A stretch of 64,000 nt of DNA from Aestuariivita boseongensis (GCF_001262635.1 NZ_JXYH01000004.1:1-64000); one strand, 5' to 3'. Shown: positions 55,016-64,000, counted from the stretch's first letter. Made by a program: numbers and translations. Notes: generated from the letters alone by a model not told the origin.

Positions 55016-56341
55016 ATGCCAGGTTTCGTTCTTTTCGTCTTTTACGTGATCATCGCGTTGGCCCCTTTGGGCCTTTCCTGGGTCGCCGGGTTTCCCCGTC
55101 GTCCGTTGATGGATGAGCTGTCTTCGGCCCTGGCCATGACCGCTTTTGCGGTCTTGCTGCTGGATTTCGCGTTGTCGGGCCGGTTTCGTCTGATGTCTGG
55201 CCGGATCGGCATTGATCACACCATGCGATGGCACCAGCTGTTCGGCCGCGTCGTTCTGGTTCTGGTGATCGCGCACCCCTTTCTTTACACCCTGCCGATT
55301 CCGGTTGTGGCCCCTGCCTGGGATCCCAGCGCGGCGGAATATCTCAGGCTGGATGGCCTGGGTCTGATCACCGGCGCTTTGGGCTGGGTTCTTCTGATCA
55401 CGCTGATCCTCTCTGCCATCTGGCGCGATGCGCTGCCCTTGTCTTACGAAGCCTGGCGGCTGACCCATGGGTTGGGTGCGGCGCTTGTGGCGGGGCTGAC
55501 GGCGCTTCACGCGTTCGAAGCGGGCCGATACAGCGGTACCCAAACGCTGACCTGGTTCTGGGCTGCGCTTCTTGGGCTGGCGGCGTTGACGCTGGTTTAT
55601 GTGTATCTCCTCTCTCCGCTGATGCAGCTTCGCGACCCGTTCCGCGTGACCTCGGTCAAGCGTATTGCGGAACGAACCTGGGAGTTGAACATCGCCCGGC
55701 GCGATGGCAGGCCTCTTTCGTTCAGGCCGGGCCAATTTGTCTGGCTGAGCCTTGCGCGTCATCCGTTGACCCTTCGCGAAAACCCGTTTTCGATCGCTTC
55801 AGATCCGGGACGCGATGAGTTGAGCTTTGTCATAAAGGAAGTCGGCGATTTCACCAAAAGCCTCGGGCAGGTGACGCCGGATCAGGCGGCCTGGATCGAC
55901 GGACCGCATGGCGCGCTCGTGCTGCCCGACATGCAGGAGGCGCCTGGGATCGGGCTAATCGCAGGCGGGGTGGGGATCGCGCCGCTCTTGTCGATCTGGC
56001 GGCACATGGCGGCCACCAATGATCCGCGGCCCTCGGTATTGCTTTACGGCAATCGCGCAGAAAGCCAGATCGTCTATCCCGATGAGCTGGAGCGCCTGGC
56101 GGCCCGGCCCGGAAATTCGCTGACCCATGTTCTGCAGGAGCCGGACCCAGGTTGGAACGGGGAGGTGGGATTTGTCGGCCCCGCCTCCATCGCCGCCGCC
56201 TTCGACGTGTGCGAGGGGTCGGAAAACTGGGTCTATCTGCTTTGTGGTCCGCCGGCGATGGTACATGCGGCCGAGACCGCCTTGCGCGCGCGCGGCGTGC
56301 CGCCCGCCAATATTCATAGCGAAAAATTCGTCTACGATTGA
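55016..56341 (+). CDS. ferric reductase-like transmembrane oxidoreductase
   Basis: A 441-residue flavocytochrome-like protein. Six to seven helices in residues 1-205 carry paired histidines (MRWHQLFGR and IAHPFLY; WRLTHGLG and TALHAFEAG), candidates for heme b ligands. The C-terminal part has a ferredoxin-reductase fold: RENPFSIASDPG (FAD), GGVGIAPLLSIWRHM near residue 324 and LLCGPPAMVH (NAD(P)H). It would pass electrons from NAD(P)H across the membrane. Acceptor unknown. GGAG precedes the ATG at 55016. Confidence 0.85.
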   Translation: MPGFVLFVFYVIIALAPLGLSWVAGFPRRPLMDELSSALAMTAFAVLLLDFALSGRFRLMSGRIGIDHTMRWHQLFGRVVLVLVIAHPFLYTLPIPVVAPAWDPSAAEYLRLDGLGLITGALGWVLLITLILSAIWRDALPLSYEAWRLTHGLGAALVAGLTALHAFEAGRYSGTQTLTWFWAALLGLAALTLVYVYLLSPLMQLRDPFRVTSVKRIAERTWELNIARRDGRPLSFRPGQFVWLSLARHPLTLRENPFSIASDPGRDELSFVIKEVGDFTKSLGQVTPDQAAWIDGPHGALVLPDMQEAPGIGLIAGGVGIAPLLSIWRHMAATNDPRPSVLLYGNRAESQIVYPDELERLAARPGNSLTHVLQEPDPGWNGEVGFVGPASIAAAFDVCEGSENWVYLLCGPPAMVHAAETALRARGVPPANIHSEKFVYD

Positions 56342-56357
56342 TGCGCGGTGCCGCGGA

Positions 56358-58427
56358 TCAGGCCACCAGAAGCGGCGCTTCGTGCTGGCGCAGGCACAGG
56401 CGGGCCGTATCACCGAAGGCGCTGAGACCGCTGCGCAGTTCGGGGAACAGATCGAACATCTCTGACCGGCTGCGATCCGTGACGGATCCAAGCGCCATAT
56501 CGCCGGGATAGAAGCTTTCGGTGGGCATGCCATTGGCATAGATCACTTCGTGCCGGTCGAACAGCAGGTGGACATAAGTCACCTCGCCGCCGTCCAGAAG
56601 CGTCACGGCGGGATTTGCCAGAAGGTGTTTCGCGGCGACCAGCACCTCGGTTTCCCCAAACAGCATCTGCGCGCGGTAGCCCTCCCACAGCAGGCGATGC
56701 TGCTGCGAGACTATCAGCGGAGCCGTTGCGCCGCGCACCAAAACCGGGTCGATCCGCACGGGCGCCAAAACGCCTGTTGCGGGCACCGTGCGCTTGCCGA
56801 TCCAGCGCAGCGGCTGGGGTCCGCGATCGCGGGTGATCACTAGATCGCCGGGGCGCAGGTCTTCGATCGGGCGAAGGCCCCGCGGGGTCTTGATCAGCGT
56901 GCCGGGGGTGAAACAGATGATATTTTCGATATTCGAAAAGGTCAGCAACGTGCCGTCGATCAGCTGGATCGACCCGCTCAACTCGCCCACCTCGTTGGTG
57001 GTGAAATTCAGCGTGGTGCGGTCGCCCAGCTGGTTCAGATCCAGTGTGTCACCTGCAACCTCGTCGGTTTCGCCACCGACCAGCGTGATGGTTGAGCTGC
57101 CAGCCTCGGCCAGATCGACGATGCGAAAGACGTCATCGCCAGCTCCGCCCGTAACACTGTCGCCCTCGGCAATGTCGATCGTGTCGTTGCCTGACCCGCC
57201 ATCAATGCTGTCGGCCCCTGTGCCGCCGTCCAGCAGGTCATCGCCTTCTTCACCAAAGATCGTGTCGTCGCCCGCACCGCCCGAGATCGTGTCGTTGTCT
57301 GCTGCCGGGATCACGTCGAAATACAGATCCGAGATCCAGATCGCCTGAGTGCCGATATCGGCATTGGAATAAACGATCTGGATGTCACTGACCGGCCCGG
57401 CGATTTCGACCAGAATAGACCCCTGGGCATCCGCCGCGCTTTGGCCGCCATCGGCTGCGGTCACGGTGTTGCCACTGACTGTGTCCGCACCTTCGGGGGT
57501 AATGATCACCTCAACAGGATCGCCATTGGCATCGGTGGCTGTGATTGTCAGGATATCCCGGTGGTTGCCTGCGGCATGGTCCACGTCATTGATGCGGAAA
57601 ACGACATTTTCAACCTCATCCTGCGCGGTGGGATCGTTCGACGCAAATCCGATATTCAGCGTTCCGGTCAGGCCATCGCCATCGCCGAAGAAGTAAAGGC
57701 TTGAGAACGGATCGAAAGGTTCATCCGCGCGGACATAGTTCTGGTCCGTCTCTTCGATGGCCAGAAAGGCGTTGTTGTTTGCACCGGTGGTGTCCAGGCT
57801 GACGGTAACGTCCATCAGGCCCGTGGTTTGCGTGAAACCCGATGTCACGTCGGTGCCGTCCACGCCCTGAGCATCCCAGCTGAGCGTTTCCGTCGTTTGA
57901 GTGCCGGGCGCATCGCCGCCGTAAAGGACATCGGCACCAGCGCCGCCGTCGATCACGTCGCTGCCCGTACCGCCATAGACCGTATCGGCCCCTGCGCCCG
58001 ACAGCACGGTGTCATCGCCGGCCCCGGCCAAAACCCGGTCGGCATCGGCATCGCCACCGGCCGTAGATCCGTCATCGACCTGATCACCCTGGGCATCCGT
58101 AAAGGTCGCGTCGATCACATCCGCGCCGGCTGTCCCGTCGACCTGGTTGGTGTCCGCATAGGCAGGTGCCGAGACGACTTCAGCACTTCTCAGAGTGTCG
58201 ACCTCACCGAAATCAGGAATGAAGTAGACGTTGCCATCGGTGCCCAGATAGTAGTTGCCAGGCTCAACTTCGTCTCGGTAATTCGTACCGCCATCTCGAC
58301 CGGTAAAGATCCACTGGCCTGCGCCAAGATCTTCCTGAATGTCAAAGCTTGTCCAGGGATCGGAAATCGTATCCCCCGATCCCAGCGTGTTGTCCGTGCC
58401 CAAGCTGACGATATAGCCGAATGGCAT
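56358..58427 (-). CDS. RTX-repeat protein with C-terminal Hint domain
   Basis: A 689-residue acidic protein without a signal peptide. After an N-terminal region come glycine/aspartate RTX nonapeptides (GGTGSDVIDGGAGADVLYGG, residues about 150-169), a jelly-roll-like middle, a second RTX block (GGAGDDTIFGEEGDDLLDGG, residues about 380-399), and a Hint domain starting CFTPGTLIKTPRGLRPIEDL near residue 511, with SQQHRLLW as the block-B-like motif. It resembles the Hint_2 proteins common in Rhodobacterales, probably exported by type I secretion. Self-cleavage is possible but unshown. Start ATG at 58427 follows AAGGACAG. Confidence 0.82.
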   Translation of the reverse strand: MPFGYIVSLGTDNTLGSGDTISDPWTSFDIQEDLGAGQWIFTGRDGGTNYRDEVEPGNYYLGTDGNVYFIPDFGEVDTLRSAEVVSAPAYADTNQVDGTAGADVIDATFTDAQGDQVDDGSTAGGDADADRVLAGAGDDTVLSGAGADTVYGGTGSDVIDGGAGADVLYGGDAPGTQTTETLSWDAQGVDGTDVTSGFTQTTGLMDVTVSLDTTGANNNAFLAIEETDQNYVRADEPFDPFSSLYFFGDGDGLTGTLNIGFASNDPTAQDEVENVVFRINDVDHAAGNHRDILTITATDANGDPVEVIITPEGADTVSGNTVTAADGGQSAADAQGSILVEIAGPVSDIQIVYSNADIGTQAIWISDLYFDVIPAADNDTISGGAGDDTIFGEEGDDLLDGGTGADSIDGGSGNDTIDIAEGDSVTGGAGDDVFRIVDLAEAGSSTITLVGGETDEVAGDTLDLNQLGDRTTLNFTTNEVGELSGSIQLIDGTLLTFSNIENIICFTPGTLIKTPRGLRPIEDLRPGDLVITRDRGPQPLRWIGKRTVPATGVLAPVRIDPVLVRGATAPLIVSQQHRLLWEGYRAQMLFGETEVLVAAKHLLANPAVTLLDGGEVTYVHLLFDRHEVIYANGMPTESFYPGDMALGSVTDRSRSEMFDLFPELRSGLSAFGDTARLCLRQHEAPLLVA

Positions 58428-58679
58428 CTGCTCTGTCCTTCTCAACGCCGCGCCATGTTCGGTGTGCCCGTCTGGCGCGATCATTTCGGACGCAATGCGC
58501 CCGTCTTTGTCGTTGAAAGTGGCAACTATGCACGGCGGATTTTCGGAAAAACTGCGGTGAGTTTAAGGCAAACTGCCCCGATCTTGACGCATTCCCGCTG
58601 CGAAATTGATCTGCACCAAGGTCCGAAGCAGCAGGCAATGGTAGCGTGCCTCAACACCTCAGATGAAGGGAGAACGTGA
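58428..58679. other. divergent promoter region, RTX/Hint gene and flavodoxin gene
   Basis: About 250 bases between two divergent starts. I find no clear promoter hexamers, inverted repeats or reading frames here. Confidence 0.4.
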
Positions 58680-59201
58680 ATGAATATCCTTATCTGCTAT
58701 GCCTCGACCGAGGGGCAAACGCGAAAGATCGCCCAGTTCTGCGCAGGGCAGCTTATTGCCAAGGGCCACAGCGTCGAAGTGATCTCGGCCGGGGATGCGG
58801 ATGAACTGGACCTTGGTGTCTTTGACGCGGCGATCTTGGCCGGGTCGGTTCATCTTGGCCGCATTCAGTCGGAACTGGGCGATTTCGCCCGCACCCACGC
58901 GGCTGTGTTGAACGGGATGGCGACGCTGTATCTTCAGGTTTCTCTTGCCCGGGCAGGGGAGGAAGAGACGGATATGGCAGAACTGGCCGCCATCGCCAGC
59001 CGGTTTTGCGCCGATTCAGGCTGGACTCCAGGTGCTATCCACCAGATCGCAGGTGCTTTTCGCTTTACCCAGTATGATTTCTTCAAGGCCTGGGCGATGC
59101 GCTGGATCGCGTCGCGCAAGGGCCAGGAGATCGACCTGCAGGGCGACACCGAATATACCGATTGGGCCGAACTGGCTCAGATCCTGTCGGACTGGCCCTA
59201 G
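58680..59201 (+). CDS. flavodoxin-domain protein, HemG-like
   Basis: A 173-residue protein. MNILICYASTEGQTRKIAQF (residues 1-20) is the FMN phosphate-binding loop of flavodoxins, and AILAGSVHLGRIQSEL near residue 51 matches the menaquinone-dependent protoporphyrinogen dehydrogenase HemG. The long-chain insert seen in HemG is consistent with its length. Function as a HemG is likely but not proven. Its stop TAG shares the palindrome CTAG with the convergent molybdenum-hydroxylase gene. Confidence 0.8.
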   Translation: MNILICYASTEGQTRKIAQFCAGQLIAKGHSVEVISAGDADELDLGVFDAAILAGSVHLGRIQSELGDFARTHAAVLNGMATLYLQVSLARAGEEETDMAELAAIASRFCADSGWTPGAIHQIAGAFRFTQYDFFKAWAMRWIASRKGQEIDLQGDTEYTDWAELAQILSDWP

Positions 59202-61438
59202 ATCAGCAGATCGAAGGTTTTGATGAACGGCAATTCGCGCGCCCGGATGCCGGTCAGATCAAACAGCGCATTGCCCAGGGCAGGCATGGCGGGTGGCGTG
59301 CCCGGTTCGCCCGCACCGCCCATATGGGCGTTGTTTTCAAGTATCCGGATCTCGACCTCGGGCGCGGTGTGCATCCGCATCAGCGGATAATCTGGGTAAT
59401 TCAGCTGTTCGACCTGGCCATCGGCAAAGCTGATCTCTTCGAAACAGGCGGCCGACAGGCCAAAGATCATGCCGCCAAACATCTGCGCCTTGATGTTTTC
59501 AGGGTCGACCGCCAGCCCCGGATCGCAGGCAAGCCACGCCTTGTTGACGCGGATCGTTCCGTCTTCGTCCACCACTTCGACCACCTGCGCGACCGAGGTG
59601 CCGAAGGAATAACAAAAGGCCACGCCGCGCCCGACGCCGTCAGGCGTTTTGCCTGTCCAGCCGGACATTTCGCGCACAGCCTCCAGGCAGGCGGCGCTGG
59701 GCGCATGTTCGGTGCGCATCAGCTCAAGCCTGAACTCCAGCGGATCGCGACCGGCGGCATGGGCCATCTCATCGATGAAGGTTTCCTGAAAGAACGCATT
59801 GTGCGAATTCCCAACCGACCGCCAGATGCCGACAGGCACCGCCAGATCGGCCAGATAGCCACGCATCCGGTAATTGGGCACGGCATAGGGTTGGTTGTAA
59901 AACCCCTCGACCAGCACTTTGTCGGGGCCCATCAGCGGCAGCCCGGCCATCCGGTCGGCCATTTGCGCGATGGGCGGTTGCGCCGCGACCTGGCCGTCAA
60001 TCATCACGGCCTGTCCATCCAGAACCGCGCCTGACATCCGCGCCACGGCGGCAGGGCGGTAAAACCCGTGGGTCATGTCCTCTTCCCGGGTCCAGGTCAG
60101 TTGCACGGGCGTGCCAGGCATGGCCATTGCCACCTGGGTGGCAAGATTTGCAAAGTCCAGCTCGGCCCGCCGACCGAAACCGCCGCCCAGATAGGTGGTG
60201 TGAACCGTAACCTGATCGGTCTCAAGCCCCGCGCGTTTGGCACAATCCCATTGCACCAGGGTGGGCGCCTGCGTGCCGCACCAGATCTCAAGCGCGTCGC
60301 CGGTGAAACGCGCGGTTGCGTTCATCGGCTCCATCGTCGCGTGCGCCAGATAGGGCACCTTGTATTCCGCCTCGATCCGCTGCGCGCCCTCTGGCAGGTC
60401 GGTCACGTCGCCGTCGTTTCGCAACCGGCTATTGGCGCGGCCATCGAAGCTGCGCGCGATCTCGGCATAGATCGCGTCGGAGGTTTCGGGGTAGGGGGCA
60501 GGGCCCCATTCCACCCCGATCGCATCGCAAGCCTGGACTGCAAGCCAGGTGTTCGTAGCGATCACTGCAACACCCCGGCCAAGATCCACGATCTGCTCAA
60601 CCCCTGGCATTTCACTGGCAGCGCTGGCGTCAAACGACAGCATATTGCCCCCCAGCCTGGGGTTCATGCGCAGAGCCGCGAATTTCATGCCAGGCAGGCG
60701 CACATCCACGCCGAATTCCGCTGTACCGGTGGCCTTGGGAACCATGTCGATCCGGTCCATCGGCTTGCCCAGGTACCGCCAGTTGGACGCGTCGCGCAGC
60801 GGGGCGTCGACCGGGTTGACCCTCGCCGCATCTTCGGCCAGCTGGGCATAGGTTAACTCCTGACCGTCGGGCGCAATCACTTTGCCACCCTCGGTCCGCA
60901 GGCTGTCACGGGACACGCCCAGACGTTGCGCGGCGGCCTCTTTCAGGGTTTCGCGTGCGGTTGCTCCGGCCTCTCTCAGACGCACAAAGCCATCGCGGGT
61001 CGAGGCCGATCCGCCCGTGATCTGCAGGTTGACCAGTTTCGCCACATGGCCAATGGCCTCGGTATAGGCGTGTTGCCATTCGCCCCGGTCATAGCCTTTG
61101 CCAAAGACCGTGTAATCGCCAAAGGCCGAATTGTAATAGGCCTTTGCCGGAGGGCCATGAAGCACACGCACGTCGTCAAGGTTTACATCCAGCTCTTCCG
61201 CGATCATCGCGGCCCAGGTGGATTGCACACCCTGTCCCATTTCGGCGCGCGGTGTGATCAATGTAACACCTTGCTGGTCGATGAACACGAACGGATTCAG
61301 CGCCGCTTCGCCATCACCGGGCTTCAAAGGGTTCGGCGCGGGCCGCGATACCGCATAGGCACCAAAGGCCACGCCGCCCACAATGGCTGTGGACCCGATC
61401 AGGAAGCTGCGGCGCAGGATCTTTCCGACAGACGCCAT
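59198..61438 (-). CDS. molybdenum hydroxylase large subunit (IorB-like)
   Basis: A 746-residue xanthine-dehydrogenase-family molybdopterin-binding subunit, of the type of isoquinoline 1-oxidoreductase beta. A Tat-type signal (RRSFLIGSTAIVGGVAFG, residues 9-26) shows export or membrane attachment of the folded complex. TYLGGGFGRRAELDF near residue 430 is the cofactor-binding glycine motif, and PAPNPLKPG follows the signal. The partner is the 2Fe-2S subunit coded 3 bases upstream. Substrate probably an N-heterocycle or aldehyde; not decidable. Confidence 0.88.
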   Translation of the reverse strand: MASVGKILRRSFLIGSTAIVGGVAFGAYAVSRPAPNPLKPGDGEAALNPFVFIDQQGVTLITPRAEMGQGVQSTWAAMIAEELDVNLDDVRVLHGPPAKAYYNSAFGDYTVFGKGYDRGEWQHAYTEAIGHVAKLVNLQITGGSASTRDGFVRLREAGATARETLKEAAAQRLGVSRDSLRTEGGKVIAPDGQELTYAQLAEDAARVNPVDAPLRDASNWRYLGKPMDRIDMVPKATGTAEFGVDVRLPGMKFAALRMNPRLGGNMLSFDASAASEMPGVEQIVDLGRGVAVIATNTWLAVQACDAIGVEWGPAPYPETSDAIYAEIARSFDGRANSRLRNDGDVTDLPEGAQRIEAEYKVPYLAHATMEPMNATARFTGDALEIWCGTQAPTLVQWDCAKRAGLETDQVTVHTTYLGGGFGRRAELDFANLATQVAMAMPGTPVQLTWTREEDMTHGFYRPAAVARMSGAVLDGQAVMIDGQVAAQPPIAQMADRMAGLPLMGPDKVLVEGFYNQPYAVPNYRMRGYLADLAVPVGIWRSVGNSHNAFFQETFIDEMAHAAGRDPLEFRLELMRTEHAPSAACLEAVREMSGWTGKTPDGVGRGVAFCYSFGTSVAQVVEVVDEDGTIRVNKAWLACDPGLAVDPENIKAQMFGGMIFGLSAACFEEISFADGQVEQLNYPDYPLMRMHTAPEVEIRILENNAHMGGAGEPGTPPAMPALGNALFDLTGIRARELPFIKTFDLLI

Positions 61439-61441
61439 CTC

Positions 61442-61906
61442 TTACGCCTCCTTCATCATCTGCGCGGCCCGTTTCACCGCTGCGCGAATACGGGGGTAGG
61501 TGCCACAGCGACACAGATTGCCCTGCATCGCGTCGTTGATATCGGCATCGCCGGGGTCGGGGTTTTCTGCCAGAAGGGCGGCGGCCTGCATGATCTGGCC
61601 GGACTGGCAATAGCCGCATTGCGCCACCTGTTCCTCGACCCAGGCGCGCTGGACAATGGCCAGCGTCGCGGGCGTGCCCAAACCCTCGATCGTTGTCACG
61701 TCGCCCCAGACATCACCCAGTGCCACCTGACACGAACGCACCGCTTCACCGTCGATATGAACCGTGCAGGCCCCGCAGGCGGCCACGCCGCAGCCGAATT
61801 TCGTGCCGGTCAGGTTGAGGGCATCGCGCAGCACCCAAAGAAGCGGGACGTCATCGGGCAGGCTTACATCGTGTCGGATCCCGTTCACGGTCAGAGATGT
61901 TGTCAT
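61442..61906 (-). CDS. (2Fe-2S) subunit of molybdenum hydroxylase (IorA-like)
   Basis: A 154-residue subunit. The plant-type 2Fe-2S motif is in [18 protein letters not shown] near residue 42, and the second cluster in CGYCQSG and [11 protein letters not shown] near residues 98 and 134. The start at 61906 has GGAGGA upstream on the minus strand. It transfers electrons from the large subunit, to which it is directly adjoined. It lies divergently from a TetR gene, whose operator candidates overlap its promoter. Confidence 0.92.
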   Translation of the reverse strand: MTTSLTVNGIRHDVSLPDDVPLLWVLRDALNLTGTKFGCGVAACGACTVHIDGEAVRSCQVALGDVWGDVTTIEGLGTPATLAIVQRAWVEEQVAQCGYCQSGQIMQAAALLAENPDPGDADINDAMQGNLCRCGTYPRIRAAVKRAAQMMKEA

Positions 61907-61932
61907 GGCGTGATCCTCCATCTGCGCGTCTG

Positions 61933-61976
61933 ACATTTTTGTCGAAAATTGTCATGGTGTCAATTGACAAAAATGT
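61933..61976. promoter_or_regulatory. palindromic TetR operator region between iorA-like and tetR
   Basis: ACATTTTTGTC (61933-61943) and GACAAAAATGT (61966-61976) form a perfect 11-bp inverted repeat, and the 12-bp TGTCAATTGACA (61958-61969) is itself a perfect palindrome nested in it. The divergent starts at 61906 and 61999 flank it, so a bound TetR dimer would repress both genes. Confidence 0.7.
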
Positions 61977-61998
61977 AGGCTTCTGTCAACTATCTGAC

Positions 61999-62583
61999 AT
62001 GAATGAAGAAACTGGCGATAGCAAACGGCAGGCAATCCTTCAGGCTGCATGGCAGGTTTTTGCGGCATATGGATATCGCAAAACCTCGATGGATGATATT
62101 GCGCGCGCCGCCGGCATGTCGCGCCCTGCCGTCTATCTGCATTTCAAGGGCAAGGAAGAGATCTTTCGCAGCCTTGCGCAAAGCTATTTCGACACGGCAT
62201 GCGATGCCGTGGCGCAGGCGCTTTCCCAGGATGATAGCGTGGCGCAAAGCCTGGAACGGGCCTTTGAGGCGCAAGCGGGCGAAACGATTGCAGCCATGCT
62301 CGGTTCAGCGCATGGCCGCGAATTGCTGGATGCGGGCGAGACGGCGGCCCCCGATATCGCCGCTGAAGGCGAGGCGCGGTTGACCGCGATCTACGCCACC
62401 TGGTTGCAGCGCCTCGCCGATCAGGGCCGCGTCGATCTTGCGGGCGATGCCACGGCAACGGCCGCCACAATCAGTGCGGCCTACAAAGGTATCAAGACGG
62501 CAAGCCCCGACTTCCCCAGCTTTCAGCAGCATCTGCGCATTCTGGCGCGCAGCATCGGTCAGGGATTGACCCGCGCGGGCTGA
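61999..62583 (+). CDS. TetR-family transcriptional repressor
   Basis: A 194-residue regulator. The N-terminal helix-turn-helix is clear: AILQAAWQVFAAYGYRKTSM near residues 12-31, then DDIARAAGMSRPAVYLHFKG near residues 32-51. The C-terminal ligand-binding domain is variable. The ATG at 61999 directly follows the operator region. It is divergent from the molybdenum hydroxylase genes, which it likely represses; the inducer is probably a substrate of that enzyme. Its stop adjoins that of the convergent TDO gene in TGATCA. Confidence 0.88.
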   Translation: MNEETGDSKRQAILQAAWQVFAAYGYRKTSMDDIARAAGMSRPAVYLHFKGKEEIFRSLAQSYFDTACDAVAQALSQDDSVAQSLERAFEAQAGETIAAMLGSAHGRELLDAGETAAPDIAAEGEARLTAIYATWLQRLADQGRVDLAGDATATAATISAAYKGIKTASPDFPSFQQHLRILARSIGQGLTRAG

Positions 62584-63411
62584 TCAAAGCGCCGTGCGCA
62601 GGTGCCACAACTCGGGGAAAAGCTCCACCTCCAGCATCCGTTTGAGGTAACTCACCCCGCCCGTCCCGCCTGTGCCACGCTTGAAGCCGATCACGCGCTC
62701 GACAGTGGTGACATGGTTGAACCGCCAGCGGCGGAAGTAATCCTCAAGGTCCACCAGCTTTTCAGCAAGCTCGTACAGCTCCCAATGGGTCTGCGGATCC
62801 TCGTAAACCTTGCGCCAGCACTCCATCACCGCGTCATGACGCGCCTCATCCGACGCCTGGTCCAGATCAGCGGGCAGGGGGTACGCCTGATGCAACGCCG
62901 TCAGCGCCACGTCATAAAGCGAAGGTTTTTCCAGCTCTTCCTCCAGCAGGCGCACCAATTCCGGGCGATGGGCGTGTGGACGAAGCATCGCCGTGTTCCG
63001 GTTGCCCAGCATGAATTCGATCAGCCGGTACTGATGCGACTGAAACCCCGAAGACTGGCCAAGGGCGGCGCGAAAGGTGGTGTAATCGCTGGGCGTCATG
63101 GTGCGCAGCACGTCCCAGGCGCTGTTGAGCTGTTCGAAAATCCGCGACACGCGCGACAGCATCTTGAAGGCGGGGCGCATCTCGCCGGTCTGCAGCTGGT
63201 TGCGTGCCGCGTTCAGCTCGTGGATCGCCAGCCGCATCCACAGCTCGGATGTCTGGTGCTGAATGATGAACAGCATCTCGTCATGGGCATCCGACAGCGG
63301 CTTTTGCGCCGTCAGGATGGCATCCAGGCCAAGGTAATCGCCATAGGACATGCGCCCGTCAAACGACATCTGCGCGCCTTCGGTCGAGGGATCATAGGGT
63401 GTGTTGGTCAT
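62584..63411 (-). CDS. kynA: tryptophan 2,3-dioxygenase
   Basis: A 275-residue heme enzyme opening the indole ring of tryptophan to N-formylkynurenine. [19 protein letters not shown] near residues 47-65 holds the active-site His, [20 protein letters not shown] near residues 229-248 the heme-ligand His, and [14 protein letters not shown] follows. The ATG at 63411 is chosen; a longer frame upstream is not conserved-looking. It is downstream of the kynureninase gene on the same strand. Confidence 0.94.
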   Translation of the reverse strand: MTNTPYDPSTEGAQMSFDGRMSYGDYLGLDAILTAQKPLSDAHDEMLFIIQHQTSELWMRLAIHELNAARNQLQTGEMRPAFKMLSRVSRIFEQLNSAWDVLRTMTPSDYTTFRAALGQSSGFQSHQYRLIEFMLGNRNTAMLRPHAHRPELVRLLEEELEKPSLYDVALTALHQAYPLPADLDQASDEARHDAVMECWRKVYEDPQTHWELYELAEKLVDLEDYFRRWRFNHVTTVERVIGFKRGTGGTGGVSYLKRMLEVELFPELWHLRTAL

Positions 63412-63547
63412 GGTGTGTCCTTTCACATGCTTGGGAACCGGGGTCAGGGAAAGGACACCCCCCTCTGGTTCCGCGTCCCGCAGGCCGCCAGCCGCCGCCA
63501 CAGGGTGATCCATCCGGCCGGGCGGCACAGGGGCAGGCGCGCCGTGC

Positions 63548-64000
63548 TCATGTGACGGCTGCGCGCACCTTGTATTCGGCGCGGTCCCATTCTTTGTTGG
63601 TCATGACATCGGAAATGATGCTGATGGCGGCCGACACATCCGCTTCGTCGATGTAAAGCGGAGTGAACCCGAACCGCATGATGTCGGGCGCACGGAAATC
63701 CCCGATCACACCGCGCGCGATCAGCGCCTGCATCGCGGCATAGCCTTCGACAAACCGGAACGACACCTGGCTGCCGCGCGCCTCAGCGTCGCGGGGGGAG
63801 GCCAACTCAAGCTCGGGGCAGGCAGCTTCGATCCCGGCGATGAACTGCTCGGTCAGTGCGATGGATCTTGCGCGCACATCCGCCATGTCGGCCATGTCCC
63901 AGATATCCATCGCAGTCTCAAGCGCGGTCAGCTGCAGCACGGGCGGTGTGCCCACGCGCATCCGCTCAACCCCCGTACCCGGGCGATAGCTCAGATCGAA
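63548..64000 (-). CDS. kynU: kynureninase, C-terminal part (cut by the window edge)
   Basis: The last 150 residues of a PLP enzyme that splits kynurenine to anthranilate and alanine. The visible part begins [20 protein letters not shown], and includes the C-terminal-domain GSQVSFRF and [20 protein letters not shown]. The PLP lysine would be upstream and outside. Spacing to TDO is about 135 bases, and both are in the same direction, a tryptophan-catabolic unit. Confidence 0.88.
   Translation of the reverse strand, partial: FDLSYRPGTGVERMRVGTPPVLQLTALETAMDIWDMADMADVRARSIALTEQFIAGIEAACPELELASPRDAEARGSQVSFRFVEGYAAMQALIARGVIGDFRAPDIMRFGFTPLYIDEADVSAAISIISDVMTNKEWDRAEYKVRAAVT

Noticed and set aside
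1-64000. tRNA or rRNA genes, CRISPR arrays, insertion sequences, prophage or toxin-antitoxin modules
   Set aside because: None of the usual signatures (CCA-ended cloverleafs, transposases with terminal repeats, integrases, regular repeat-spacer units) was seen on reading both strands; weak or degenerate cases could have been missed.

Overview
The window is a high-GC chromosomal segment of an alphaproteobacterium, most likely a Rhodobacteraceae (Roseobacter-group) member. Gene order and protein signatures support this: the dcw cell-division/peptidoglycan cluster runs mraZ to ftsZ-lpxC-bamD-recN, it carries DUF2484 proteins, cobS and cobT are adjacent, and a DUF1127 gene is followed by an array of anti-Shine-Dalgarno-type hairpins as in Rhodobacter. 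No species can be named from sequence alone.

Layout. (1) 1-410, minus strand: a 71-aa DUF1127 protein resembling CcaF1 of Rhodobacter sphaeroides, followed by four stem-loops whose loops carry CTCCTCCC-type motifs (the CcsR or 'cuckoo' RNA architecture). (2) 629-2028: the Fe-S carrier ATPase apbC/mrp coupled to a gamma-glutamylcyclotransferase-like gene. (3) 2029-2656: a long leader region with three clusters of TGGGA-type boxes at about 10-bp spacing (candidate MraZ operators), a promoter, and a strong intrinsic terminator just before mraZ. This matches an UpsM-like leader sRNA. (4) 2657-30860: mraZ-rsmH-ftsL-ftsI-murE-murF-mraY-[small ORF, SDR, ACT gene]-murD-[antisense flavoprotein]-ftsW-murG-murC-[APC permease, two DUF2484 genes, small membrane protein]-murB-ddl-ftsQ-ftsA-ftsZ-lpxC-bamD-recN. 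Many genes are joined by ATGA overlaps. (5) 30952-34904: ClC channel, DUF427 protein and an aminopeptidase P. (6) 35077-39463, minus: DnaJ-domain protein, a four-hairpin palindrome array, cobS, an Asp/Glu racemase-family gene and cobT. (7) 39602-42344: bolA, DUF4177 protein, thioesterase, AhpD-like protein, membrane protein and wHTH protein. (8) 42345-49453: an intergenic region with a candidate two-hairpin sRNA, then gatB, two unknown proteins, an SDR and pepN on the minus strand. (9) 49553-56341, plus: photolyase with a tiny DUF2256 gene, malate synthase G with glcG, a C26 glutamine-amidotransferase-like hydrolase, and a ferric-reductase-like flavocytochrome. (10) 56358-64000: an RTX/Hint protein, a HemG-like flavodoxin, a molybdenum hydroxylase (iorAB-like) with a divergent TetR regulator, and the start of kynurenine-pathway tryptophan degradation (TDO and truncated kynureninase).

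Functionally, region 4 makes the lipid II precursor (MurA is absent here; MurB, C, D, E, F, Ddl, MraY, MurG), flips or polymerises it at the septum (FtsW, FtsI, FtsL, FtsQ, FtsA, FtsZ), and links this to LPS (LpxC) and outer-membrane protein assembly (BamD). The most noteworthy non-coding features are the cuckoo-RNA array, the UpsM-like leader, the four-hairpin TGACGCA array at 38732-38835, a dispersed GTATTTT...GAAGAA element seen five times (once inside a coding sequence), and a helically phased GTGCAC array at 11012-11062. No tRNA, rRNA, CRISPR array, insertion sequence or prophage was recognised.
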